This document shows, piece after piece, positions 1 to 5,312 of a DNA stretch of 5,403 nt; the first letter of the stretch is position 1; the number at the start of each line of letters is the position of its first letter. The stretch is from Deltaproteobacteria bacterium (GTDB lineage: Bacteria > Desulfobacterota > GWC2-55-46): positions 1-5,403 of the forward strand of contig JACREV010000045.1 in the NCBI GenBank assembly GCA_016218095.1, read 5' to 3'. The translations under genes and the position numbers were made by a program. The notes under the pieces were generated by a model that saw only the letters and a list, made by a program, of their open reading frames with translations, was not told where the DNA came from and did not search any database.

Positions 1-357
<357 letters not shown>

Positions 358-453
358 GTCTTCCTCCGGGATTTATGACTTTGTCTGCCTCTAAAAAATA
401 TTATTTTCAGAGGTTGCCTTTTATTTTTTTGTTTCTGTTGGACCCGCGGAAAC

Positions 454-529
<76 letters not shown>

Positions 530-637
530 CTTTTATCCTGCCGCGCCTCGGGCCTCCAATTTGCCTGCGGCCCCTTACGTTGCCATCGGCCCCCGTGCCC
601 ACTTGCGGAACGCGACTTTTTATATATGCTTTATACA

Positions 638-711
638 TGGAGCGGGTGATGGGAATCGAACCCACGCATCCAGCTTGGAAGGCTGGAGTTCTACCATTGA
701 ACTACACCCGC
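638..711 (-). tRNA. tRNA-Gly (anticodon UCC)
   Basis: This is a 74-nt cloverleaf with acceptor stem GCGGGTG/CACCCGC. The short D arm has TTCAATGGTAGAA, and the anticodon stem CCAGC/GCTGG encloses CTTCCAA, giving anticodon UCC. The T arm contains GTTCGATTC, the discriminator is U and the CCA is encoded. It occupies the glyT position of the E. coli tufB operon. A 108-nt spacer without recognisable content separates it from the following tRNA-Thr. Confidence 0.97.
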
Positions 712-748
712 AAAAACAAAACCGGAGGCGTTAGAACCCGCTATATAT

Positions 749-897
749 AAAAAAACTGGTGGAGAGGGGAGGATTCGGTCTTTGTTCGTCGACCTCCTGT
801 CTCCTCGCTCCGACCGGCCGCCCTCACTTCCGGCCGCGTCCTGCGGCCTCATCCTCCCGGGGTCGGCGTTCGGGCGGTTTCGAATCAGTCTATTATA
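749..897 (-). repeat. 149-nt tRNA-Tyr-end repeat unit between tRNA-Tyr and tRNA-Gly
   Basis: A perfect 29-nt direct repeat bounds this unit: 749-777 and 898-926. The second copy is the 3' end of the real tRNA-Tyr gene (T-loop from C56, T-stem, acceptor, discriminator and CCA, 21 nt) plus eight downstream A/T-rich bases. The first copy is an orphan tRNA end. The sequence between is GC-rich and contains nested inverted repeats: GATTCG/CGAATC at 772-777 and 881-886, CCGACC/GGTCGG at 810-815 and 861-866, and a perfect 6-bp hairpin at 832-837 and 843-848 with a 5-nt loop. CCGGCCG also occurs twice (814-820, 830-836). The layout resembles the repeats after tRNA-Tyr in E. coli tyrT, each of which contains the tRNA 3' end. 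It could also be the footprint of a tiny element inserted into the tRNA end. No integrase is visible. Confidence 0.85.
757..804 (-). other. tRNA acceptor/T-arm minihelix mimic ending in ACCA
   Basis: In the transcript, GGAGA (804-800) can pair with UCUCC (765-761) and GGAGG (797-793) with CCUCC (772-768). A 2x2 internal mismatch lies between the two stems and a 20-nt loop at the end. The 3' end is the discriminator A and CCA copied from tRNA-Tyr. The result imitates a stacked acceptor plus T arm, the half-tRNA recognised by tRNA end-processing enzymes such as RNase P. The 5' strand (GGAGACA then GGAGG) is not a copy of the tRNA body, so the fold is inferred from pairing alone. A run of seven U follows one base after CCA. 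Confidence 0.5.
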
Positions 898-905
898 AAA
901 AAAAC

Positions 906-990
906 TGGTGGAGAGGGGAGGATTCGAACCTCCGAAGGCTGAGCCAGCAGATTTACAGTCTGCCCCCTTTGGCCGCTCGGGAACCTCTCC
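906..990 (-). tRNA. tRNA-Tyr (anticodon GUA)
   Basis: This is an 85-nt class II tRNA with acceptor stem GGAGAGG/CCTCTCC. The D arm has CCCGAGCGGCCAAAGGG, and the anticodon stem GCAGA/TCTGC encloses CTGTAAA, giving anticodon GUA. It has the expected long variable arm (TGGCTCAGCCTTC), a T arm GGAGG/CCTCC with TTCGAAT, discriminator A and an encoded CCA. Its last 21 nt are repeated 149 nt further downstream. It occupies the tyrU position of the E. coli tufB operon. Confidence 0.97.
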
Positions 991-999
991 TTGCGCAAA

Positions 1000-1025
1000 C
1001 CAAAAACAAAAAAAATTCCAGACCC
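1000..1025 (-). repeat. Leader repeat upstream of tRNA-Tyr (copy 1)
   Basis: In transcript direction this segment reads GGGTCTGGAA, then T8, then GTTTTTGG. It lies about 10 nt before the mature 5' end of tRNA-Tyr. It closely matches the segment at 1313-1336 before tRNA-Thr(UGU), and CAAAAACAAAA on the plus strand also abuts tRNA-Gly at 711-721. The rest of the 229-nt spacer (991-1219) holds the palindrome TTGCGCAA at 991-998 and GC-rich sequence with short GCC-type triplet runs near 1177-1187. No gene or convincing promoter is seen in it. Confidence 0.55.
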
Positions 1026-1219
1026 TTGTCTATCCGCCTGAGAGACGGGGCAAAGGGCATCTTATAAGGTTCCTTGTACGCCGTCGGATTAAACGGTACG
1101 CGACTGAATACGCGAACAAATCCCAGCGCCGGCCTGAATAAGGGCGAGTTGCCGCACACAACCCCTTGTCGCCACCGCCGCCGCCTGTTGTCGGCCCCGC
1201 CCCAGGCCCTGAATTACAC

Positions 1220-1294
1220 TGGAGCTGGCGATGGGATTCGAACCCGCAACCTGCTGATTACAAATCAGCTGCTCTACCATTGAGCTACGCCAGC
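1220..1294 (-). tRNA. tRNA-Thr (anticodon UGU)
   Basis: This is a 75-nt cloverleaf with acceptor stem GCTGGCG/CGCCAGC. The D arm has AGCTCAATGGTAGAGC, and the anticodon stem GCTGA/TCAGC encloses TTTGTAA, giving anticodon UGU. The T arm contains GTTCGAATC, the discriminator is U and the CCA is encoded. It is the first tRNA of the cluster, matching thrU in the E. coli order, and lies about 70 nt downstream of the operon promoter. Confidence 0.97.
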
Positions 1295-1312
1295 GAAAAA
1301 CCTGCGGAAATC

Positions 1313-1336
1313 CCAAAAACAAAAAATGGCAGACCC
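1313..1336 (-). repeat. Leader repeat upstream of tRNA-Thr(UGU) (copy 2)
   Basis: In transcript direction this segment reads GGGTCTGCCA, then T6, then GTTTTTGG. It is nearly the same as 1000-1025 and likewise follows a GC-rich stem. It lies about 18 nt before the mature tRNA. The shared layout suggests that the tRNA-Tyr leader was duplicated from the operon leader or the reverse. It may mark a processing site, but nothing in the sequence proves that. Confidence 0.55.
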
Positions 1337-1356
1337 CACCGTCCTCTGACGGTAGG
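1335..1356 (-). promoter_or_regulatory. 5' leader hairpin of the tRNA-tuf transcript
   Basis: In the RNA, CCUACCGUC pairs with GACGGUGGG around an AGAG tetraloop: 9 bp including one G-U pair, which forms only in the minus-strand transcript. It lies within a few bases of the predicted start point. A T6 run follows eight bases later, which is too distant for an efficient terminator. A role in RNA stability or 5'-end processing is more likely than attenuation. Confidence 0.5.
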
Positions 1357-1367
1357 AACTGAATTGT

Positions 1368-1398
1368 AATATATAAAACAAGGGCGCTATTTTGTCAA
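1368..1398 (-). promoter_or_regulatory. Sigma-70-type promoter of the tRNA-tuf operon
   Basis: A perfect -35 TTGACA sits at 1398-1393. The -10 can be read as TATATT at 1373-1368 with a 19-nt spacer (5/6 match), or as TATATA at 1375-1370 with the ideal 17-nt spacer (4/6). An A tract (CAAAAAAAG) lies just upstream of the -35 and resembles a weak UP element. Transcription would start near 1360 and run through the four tRNAs into tuf. The discriminator (ACAATTC) is not GC-rich, unlike that of a classic stringently controlled tRNA promoter. Confidence 0.8.
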
Positions 1399-1459
1399 GG
1401 CTTTTTTTGAGGCAAGGGGAACGAGAGATATCGAAAAAATTTACGAAAATCCGATCGGA

Positions 1460-1483
1460 CCCGCCGGACAAGACTCCGGCAGG
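1460..1483 (-). terminator. GC-rich hairpin, candidate 3' end of the prfB transcript
   Basis: In the minus-strand RNA, CCUGCCGGA pairs with UCCGGCGGG around GUCUUG, 9 bp including a G-U pair absent from the opposite strand. The palindrome TCCGATCGGA and then the T-rich GATTTTCGTAAATTTTTTC follow at 1457-1430. The U runs are offset from the stem, so this is a possible rather than a textbook intrinsic terminator. It separates the prfB operon from the tRNA promoter. Confidence 0.4.
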
Positions 1484-1511
1484 CGACGATTGTTTGCTCT
1501 TTTTTCGCCTT

Positions 1512-1539
1512 CTTCAGGCCGCGTGTCCGGGCCCTGAAG
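1512..1539 (-). other. Second hairpin in the prfB-tRNA gap
   Basis: CTTCAGG pairs with CCTGAAG (7 bp). The stem can extend by two G-C pairs past a single bulged base. A purine-rich GAAGGCGAAAAAAGAG follows in transcript direction, so it is not a terminator. A third stem, GCCGGG/CCCGGC at 1552-1568, precedes it. The 1295-1605 gap contains these stems and the promoters listed, and no gene was seen. Confidence 0.45.
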
Positions 1540-1573
1540 CCCTTCCATACCGCCGGGGCGCTCCCGGCCTTTA

Positions 1574-1582
1574 ATTATACCA
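1574..1582 (-). promoter_or_regulatory. Extended -10 element downstream of prfB
   Basis: TGG-TATAAT is a perfect extended -10 hexamer located 24 nt after the prfB stop codon. No -35 match is visible 16-18 nt upstream (the sequence there is CCGGCG). If active, it would start an RNA near 1567 that contains the hairpins at 1512-1539 and 1460-1483 and could end near 1430. Chance occurrence in an AT-rich patch is a serious alternative. Confidence 0.35.
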
Positions 1583-1605
1583 GACTTTTATCTACCCGCC
1601 GGCCC

Positions 1606-2713
1606 TTATTTCTTGGCCTGTGAACTGCTCAAGAGAAACCCTTCTATGAAGGCGTCGATGTCGCCGTCGAGCACCGCGTCGACGTTCCCCATCTCTATCC
1701 CGGTCCTGTGGTCTTTTACAAGCCTGTAGGGCTGGAGCACATAGGAGCGTATCTGGCTCCCCCAGGCGATATCGCGTTTCTCGTTATGATAGACCTGCAT
1801 CTTCTCTTCCTGCTCCTTGAGCTTGAGCTCGTAGAGCCGGGCGCGGAGGAACTTCATCGCCATCGCCTTGTTCTTGTGCTGGCTCCTCTCGTTCTGGCAC
1901 CCGACGACTATGCCCGTGGGCATGTGCGTGATGCGTATCGCGGACTCCGTCTTGTTTACGTGCTGGCCGCCCGCGCTCGAGGACCTGAAGGTGTCGATCT
2001 TCAAGTCCGCCTCGTTTATCTCTACCTCTATGGTGTCGTCTATCTCGGGGTAGACGAATACGGAGGCGAACGACGTATGCCGCCTCTTGTTCGCGTCAAA
2101 CGGGGAGATGCGCACCAGCCTGTGTACGCCCATCTCGGCCTTAAGGTACCCGTAGGCGAACTCTCCCGTGACCGTGAAGGTGACGCTCTTTAGCCCCGCT
2201 TCCTCGCCTGGGAGGAAATCGGCTGTCTCGGTCGCGTAGCCCTTCCGCTCGGCCCACCGTAAATACATGCGTAGCAATATCGACGCCCAGTCCTGCGCCT
2301 CCGTGCCTCCGGCTCCGGGGTGGATGGAGACTATGGCGTTCAAGCGGTCGTTCTCTTTGCCGAGCATCCTCTGTACCTCGGCTGACCTTATCGCCTCTTT
2401 CGCTTCATTGAGCTTCTCCTCGGCCTCTTTGGCCGAGGAAGAATCGTGCGCCTCCTCGGCAAGCTCAAGGAATATCTCCGCCTCTTCTATAAGGCCCTGT
2501 ATCTTCTCTACGCCTTCGAGCGATGAGGATATCTCGGCCTTTCTCTTCAGGAGCTTTTGCGCCGCGGCCTGGTCGGCCCAGAGCTCGGGGCTTGCGGCCT
2601 TCTCCTCTATATCTTTCAGTTCCTTGAGCTTGGCGTCCTGGTCAAAGAAAGCTCCGGAGGTCGTCGAACTTCCCCCTTATCGTGCCGAGCGATTCCTTTA
2701 TCTCTTCGAACAT
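1606..2713 (-). CDS. prfB: Peptide chain release factor 2 (RF2), with programmed +1 frameshift
   Basis: RF2 reads UAA and UGA stop codons and triggers release of the finished peptide in the ribosomal A site. Codons 1-23 (from ATG 2713) run to an in-frame TGA at 2644-2642. A +1 shift at CTT TGA C continues the protein as ...RSFLDQDAK, giving 368 residues, close to the 365 of E. coli. An alpha-helical N-terminal domain is followed by the stop-codon-reading SPF motif at about 203-205 and the catalytic GGQ at about 248-250, in RSSSAGGQHVNKTES. The ATG directly abuts the lnt stop (TAGATG), with GGAGGAA at 2724-2718, so translation of the two is probably coupled. Expression is presumably autoregulated, since scarce RF2 favours the frameshift. 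An ATG further in, at 2367, opens a shorter frame that would lack the N-terminal domain, so it is not the start. Confidence 0.97.
2641..2655 (-). promoter_or_regulatory. prfB +1 programmed frameshift site
   Basis: The coding strand reads CGG AGC TTT CTT TGA C. The slippery CTT slides to TTT at the TGA, and decoding resumes with GAC. An internal Shine-Dalgarno-like GGAG at 2655-2652 stands in the register of the E. coli AGGGGG, but it is shorter and leaves 4 rather than 3 nt before CTT. The surrounding CTCCGGAG is self-complementary. An AGGGGG also occurs further upstream (GGGGG at 2676-2672) and could pair with CCTCC at 2660-2656. Confidence 0.93.
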
Positions 2714-4252
2714 CTATTTCCTCCGTGTAGTTACGGCTGATATTGTAAAGAGCGCGGCCATGCCCATGCACCCGAACGCGAAGACGTCTCCGCGCATCGA
2801 ATAAAACGTCGGCGCGCCCCTTTTAAGCCCCACCGTATCGACTATGAAATCCCTTTTGAACAACCCGGTCTTCTGCCGGACCCTGCCGACCGGGTCTATT
2901 ACGCCGCTTATGCCGGTATTCGCGGAGCGTAGCACGAACACCTTGTTCTCGACCGCGCGGAATATCGACATCTGGAAGTGCTGGTACGGGGCCGAGGTGG
3001 TGCCGAACCACGCGTCGTTCGTGATGTTCACGAGGACCGTCGCTCCGTTCCTTACCGACCCCGCCGCAAGCTCCGGGAAGATCGACTCGAAGCAGACGAG
3101 CGTGCCGATTGAGCCGCCCTCGAAGTTTATAGGTACTGGGCCCGGCCCTTCGGAATAATCCCCTATGCCTGCCGTGAGCTTCTTTACGAACGGCAGGATT
3201 TTTTTCAGCGGCACGTACTCGCCGAAGGGGACGAGGTGGACCTTGTCGTACTTGCCTATGGACTCGCCCGCGGGCGAAAGGAGAAACGCGCTATTGAAGT
3301 AATCGATCCGGTCCGCCGTTGGATTATATGAATAAGAGGGGCTGCCGGTCAATATGAAACTCCCGGTCTCCCTCGAGATATCCCCTATGAGCCCGTCCCT
3401 GATTTTATCCGGCTCGAAATAGAAGGGTATCGCGGCCTCGGGCCATACGATGAGGCTGGCGCCCATCTTACCGGCGCTCAGGCTTAAGTCCCTGTATATG
3501 TCGATGGTCGCCCTCTGGTAAGAGGGGTCCCATTTGAGGGACTGGTCGATCGAGCCCTGCGCTATTCCGACCCTCATGGTGCTCCAGAGGCGGGTCTCGT
3601 CATCGACCTGCCTTGTGCGCATGAAGCCGTAAGAGACTACCGAGACGAGGAGCGCGAGCGCTATGGCGGACTCCCGGAGCGGGAGAGAGCGGGTCTTTTT
3701 AAGGAGGTATTCGATATTATAGAGTACCGCCATGTTCACGATGAGGACGAGAAACGAAACGCCCCAGACCCCGGTCGTATCGGCTATCTGAATGACCGGT
3801 ATGTATGACGCCTGCGTATAGCCGGTAAGGACCCAGGGGAGCCCGGTAAAGAGGTAGCCCCTCGCGTATTCGAGCGCCACCCACAAGGCCGGAAGTGCGA
3901 CGAGCCTCAAGACCTTGTCCTGCCTGGCGGTCAGGGAAAATACGAGGCCGAAGATGGCCGGGTAGACCGAAAGATATGCGACGAGCAGGAGCATGACGAG
4001 AGTGCTTGTCAAATACGGCACCCCGCCGTAGTAGTACATGGAATGTATTACCCAGTAGACGGTGCCCAGGAAGAACGAGAGGCCGAATACGAAGCCTGTG
4101 ATAAGCCCCTTGAGTCTCCCGCCGTCCTTGTCATCAAGCGCGTAAAGGATGGGCACATACCCGAACCAGGCGATAAAGCCCATATCGAACGGCGGGAAGG
4201 CGAGCGCAAGGAGCGCGCCCGAGACTATCGCGAGTATTATCCGTTTTATCAT
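2714..4252 (-). CDS. lnt: Apolipoprotein N-acyltransferase
   Basis: Lnt is the inner-membrane enzyme that adds the third acyl chain, taken from phospholipid, to the N-terminal cysteine of lipoproteins, the last maturation step before Lol sorting. The 512-residue length equals that of the E. coli protein. The N-terminal 210 residues carry about seven hydrophobic segments (for example 5-22, 50-75, 84-108, 155-180, 195-212). A carbon-nitrogen hydrolase domain spans about 225-480, with the triad Glu272 (WPEAA), Lys337 (YDKVHLVPFGEYVP) and Cys387 (LVCFES). Trp241 in QSLKWD matches the substrate-site Trp of E. coli. A last membrane segment lies at about 487-507. The start ATG overlaps the upstream stop (ATGA). 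No good Shine-Dalgarno is seen, so translation probably relies on coupling to the upstream gene. All key residues are present. Confidence 0.97.
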   Translation of the reverse strand: MIKRIILAIVSGALLALAFPPFDMGFIAWFGYVPILYALDDKDGGRLKGLITGFVFGLSFFLGTVYWVIHSMYYYGGVPYLTSTLVMLLLVAYLSVYPAIFGLVFSLTARQDKVLRLVALPALWVALEYARGYLFTGLPWVLTGYTQASYIPVIQIADTTGVWGVSFLVLIVNMAVLYNIEYLLKKTRSLPLRESAIALALLVSVVSYGFMRTRQVDDETRLWSTMRVGIAQGSIDQSLKWDPSYQRATIDIYRDLSLSAGKMGASLIVWPEAAIPFYFEPDKIRDGLIGDISRETGSFILTGSPSYSYNPTADRIDYFNSAFLLSPAGESIGKYDKVHLVPFGEYVPLKKILPFVKKLTAGIGDYSEGPGPVPINFEGGSIGTLVCFESIFPELAAGSVRNGATVLVNITNDAWFGTTSAPYQHFQMSIFRAVENKVFVLRSANTGISGVIDPVGRVRQKTGLFKRDFIVDTVGLKRGAPTFYSMRGDVFAFGCMGMAALFTISAVTTRRK

Positions 4253-4980
4253 TTGAGTGTCGCGAAGAATATCCGGAAGACGAGGAGCGTCAACCCGAAG
4301 CCCAAAAGCCCGCCTAAAAAGACCTCGAGCTTCGTGTGTATGCCGCCCACAAGCCTCGACTGGCAGACCATGACCGCCATCACGAACGAGAATATCATGA
4401 CGAGCGGGTCGAGCGTGAGGAGCGTAATCGATGTAAAGAGCGAAAACGCTACAGCCGAGTGCCCGCTCGGCATGCCGCCGTGTAGCGGGGTGCCCTTTCC
4501 GAGCCGGGCCTTGAGTGTCACGACCGCTATAAGGCAGAGGAGGAGCGCGATGATCGCTATGTGGCCGGAAAACACCCGCGCCTCGCGCAAGACAAGCCCC
4601 GCGGGCTCATAGATGTACTTCGTGAATATCATATAGACCGTGATGACGACGCCGATGGAGGATACCAGCACCGCCCCGGCAGAGACGTCCTTGGCGCGCT
4701 TGGCGAAGATGTTGTACTTCTCCTCCATCAGGTTCACGGACTCCTCTATCGCGGTGTTCATCATCTCGGCGAAGAGGAGTATTACGACCGAGAGCGAGAA
4801 CATCACGAACTCGGCGATGGGGAGCTCGAGGAAGAGGCTCAAAAAGAGCGCGGCGGCGGCTATGACGTAGTGGTACCTTATGTGCCTCTGGGTCTTGAAG
4901 GCGTATATGACGCCCTCTATCGCGTAGTTCAGCGACTCGAACCAGCTCTTGGGCTTTGGTACCTCTTTGCGCTCGTCCAT
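4249..4980 (-). CDS. DgkA-type lipid kinase fused to a PAP2-like phosphatase domain
   Basis: This is a 243-residue membrane protein with two domains. Residues 12-122 match the DgkA family (diacylglycerol/undecaprenol kinase): SLNYAIEGVIYAFKTQR, then RYH, EMMNTAIE with Glu72, Asn75 and Glu79, and RAKD with Lys97-Asp98, on three membrane segments. The RYH segment has His where E. coli DgkA has Glu28, which fits the Gram-positive undecaprenol-kinase type. Residues 137-243 are PAP2-like with four more membrane segments. They carry KARLGKGTP (157-165), PSGHS (171-175) and SRLVGGIHTKLE (208-219). Two canonical PAP2 residues are changed, Arg to Thr in motif 1 and the last Asp to Glu in motif 3, while both catalytic His are kept (174, 215). 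The fusion suggests kinase and phosphatase act on the same lipid pool, perhaps undecaprenol or diacylglycerol; the substrate cannot be told from sequence. It is the first gene of the lnt-prfB operon. Confidence 0.9.
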   Translation of the reverse strand: MDERKEVPKPKSWFESLNYAIEGVIYAFKTQRHIRYHYVIAAAALFLSLFLELPIAEFVMFSLSVVILLFAEMMNTAIEESVNLMEEKYNIFAKRAKDVSAGAVLVSSIGVVITVYMIFTKYIYEPAGLVLREARVFSGHIAIIALLLCLIAVVTLKARLGKGTPLHGGMPSGHSAVAFSLFTSITLLTLDPLVMIFSFVMAVMVCQSRLVGGIHTKLEVFLGGLLGFGLTLLVFRIFFATLK

Positions 4981-4987
4981 TTATAAA

Positions 4988-5016
4988 ATTTTAAATGATT
5001 TCGTCAAGGTAAGCAA
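4988..5016 (-). promoter_or_regulatory. Candidate leaderless promoter of the dgkA-lnt-prfB operon
   Basis: A -10 TAAAAT at 4993-4988 lies 17 nt after a poor -35 TTGCTT (5016-5011). Only seven bases (TTTATAA) separate it from the ATG at 4980, so transcription would begin at or beside the A of the start codon. No Shine-Dalgarno is present: the 30 nt before ATG are almost all A and T. A stronger-looking pair, TTGACG at 5007-5002 and TATAAA at 4985-4980 with a 16-nt spacer, would start the RNA inside the gene and could not express it from this ATG. Confidence 0.5.
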
Positions 5017-5046
5017 ATTCAAAAATGCGCGGCAAGAAAACAGGAT

Positions 5047-5068
5047 AAAAACCTCTTAACGAGCGAGG
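5047..5068 (-). terminator. Weak intrinsic terminator after the HicB-like gene
   Basis: CCTC (5068-5065) and GAGG (5055-5052) form a short 4-bp stem around GCTCGTTAA, followed at once by five T. It sits 12 nt after the hicB-like stop codon. The stem is too short for a confident call, and read-through into the dgkA operon is possible. Confidence 0.3.
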
Positions 5069-5080
5069 CATGACAGCAGG

Positions 5081-5299
5081 TCAGTGAATTTCAAAAGCGG
5101 AAACAAAAATCTCCTTTTTCAAATAATCCTTTTTCTCGTCATCGGATAAAGCCTCTAAATAAAGCCCGCTCGCCTCCTTCATGTTCGCCATGACCTCGTC
5201 GATAGTATCTCCCTGGGTTTGACAGCCCTCAAGCTCGGGACAATAGGCATAATAACCGTGCCCGTCTTTTTCTATCACGATGCTTACTTTGTAAGACAT
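5081..5299 (-). CDS. Short HicB-like antitoxin-family protein, apparently without HicA
   Basis: The 72-residue protein matches the N-terminal HicB (UPF0150) domain. Strand YKVSIVIEKD is followed by GHGYYAYCPELEGCQTQGDT, then the helix IDEVMANMKEASGLYLEA and a closing strand EIFVSAFEIH. In HicAB toxin-antitoxin systems this partial RNase H-like fold binds and neutralises the mRNA-cleaving HicA. Full HicB proteins are usually longer and end in a DNA-binding domain, which is absent here. ATG 5299 has a strong GGAGG at 5310-5306 with 6-nt spacing, supporting the start. No HicA (small dsRBD-like protein with a catalytic His in a GSHH-type motif) follows: only about 100 nt remain before the next gene. 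Upstream there is no room between this ATG and the window edge. It is therefore an orphan, or its partner lies outside the window or has been lost. Confidence 0.85.
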   Translation of the reverse strand: MSYKVSIVIEKDGHGYYAYCPELEGCQTQGDTIDEVMANMKEASGLYLEALSDDEKKDYLKKEIFVSAFEIH

Positions 5300-5312
5300 T
5301 CAACACCTCCCT

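Noticed and set aside
388..413. A CCTCT/AGAGG dyad in the tuf leader as a terminator between tRNA-Thr and tuf.
   Set aside because: The stem is 5 bp with an A/T-rich interior and no T run after it; it would also cut off tuf from its only visible promoter.
691..852. A 53-codon minus-strand frame in the repeat unit, starting MRPQDAAG and Arg-rich at first, reminiscent of the Tpr peptide of E. coli tyrT.
   Set aside because: GGGAGG abuts the ATG with no spacing, and the frame runs through the copied tRNA end and into tRNA-Gly. It is more likely chance coding in GC-rich structured sequence.
749..926. The tRNA-Tyr repeats as attachment sites of a present integrative element or as a CRISPR array.
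   Set aside because: Only 120 nt lie between two copies, with no integrase or cargo, and no regular repeat-spacer series is present.
759..1159. Open frames on both strands across the tRNA-Tyr region.
   Set aside because: They overlap a complete tRNA and the repeat unit, and their translations contain the usual tRNA-shadow peptides (such as GGFEPP).
1335..1356. The leader hairpin as an intrinsic terminator or attenuator before the tRNAs.
   Set aside because: The T run starts eight bases after the stem, and the hairpin lies at the predicted transcript start, so termination there makes little sense.
1708..2193. Long plus-strand open frame opposite prfB, and similar plus-strand frames opposite lnt, the kinase gene and tuf.
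   Set aside because: They lie antisense to genes with clear family motifs and have low-complexity compositions typical of reverse-frame shadows of GC-rich coding DNA.
1606..2713. prfB as a broken gene or sequencing frameshift.
   Set aside because: The interruption is exactly at CTT TGA C at codon 24 with an SD-like GGAG upstream, the known programmed site, and the joined protein has normal length and motifs.
4991..5071. A 26-codon minus-strand frame between the HicB-like gene and the kinase gene, starting MPRSLRGF, considered as a HicA remnant.
   Set aside because: It has no ribosome binding site and no GSHH-like motif, and the length is far too short for HicA.
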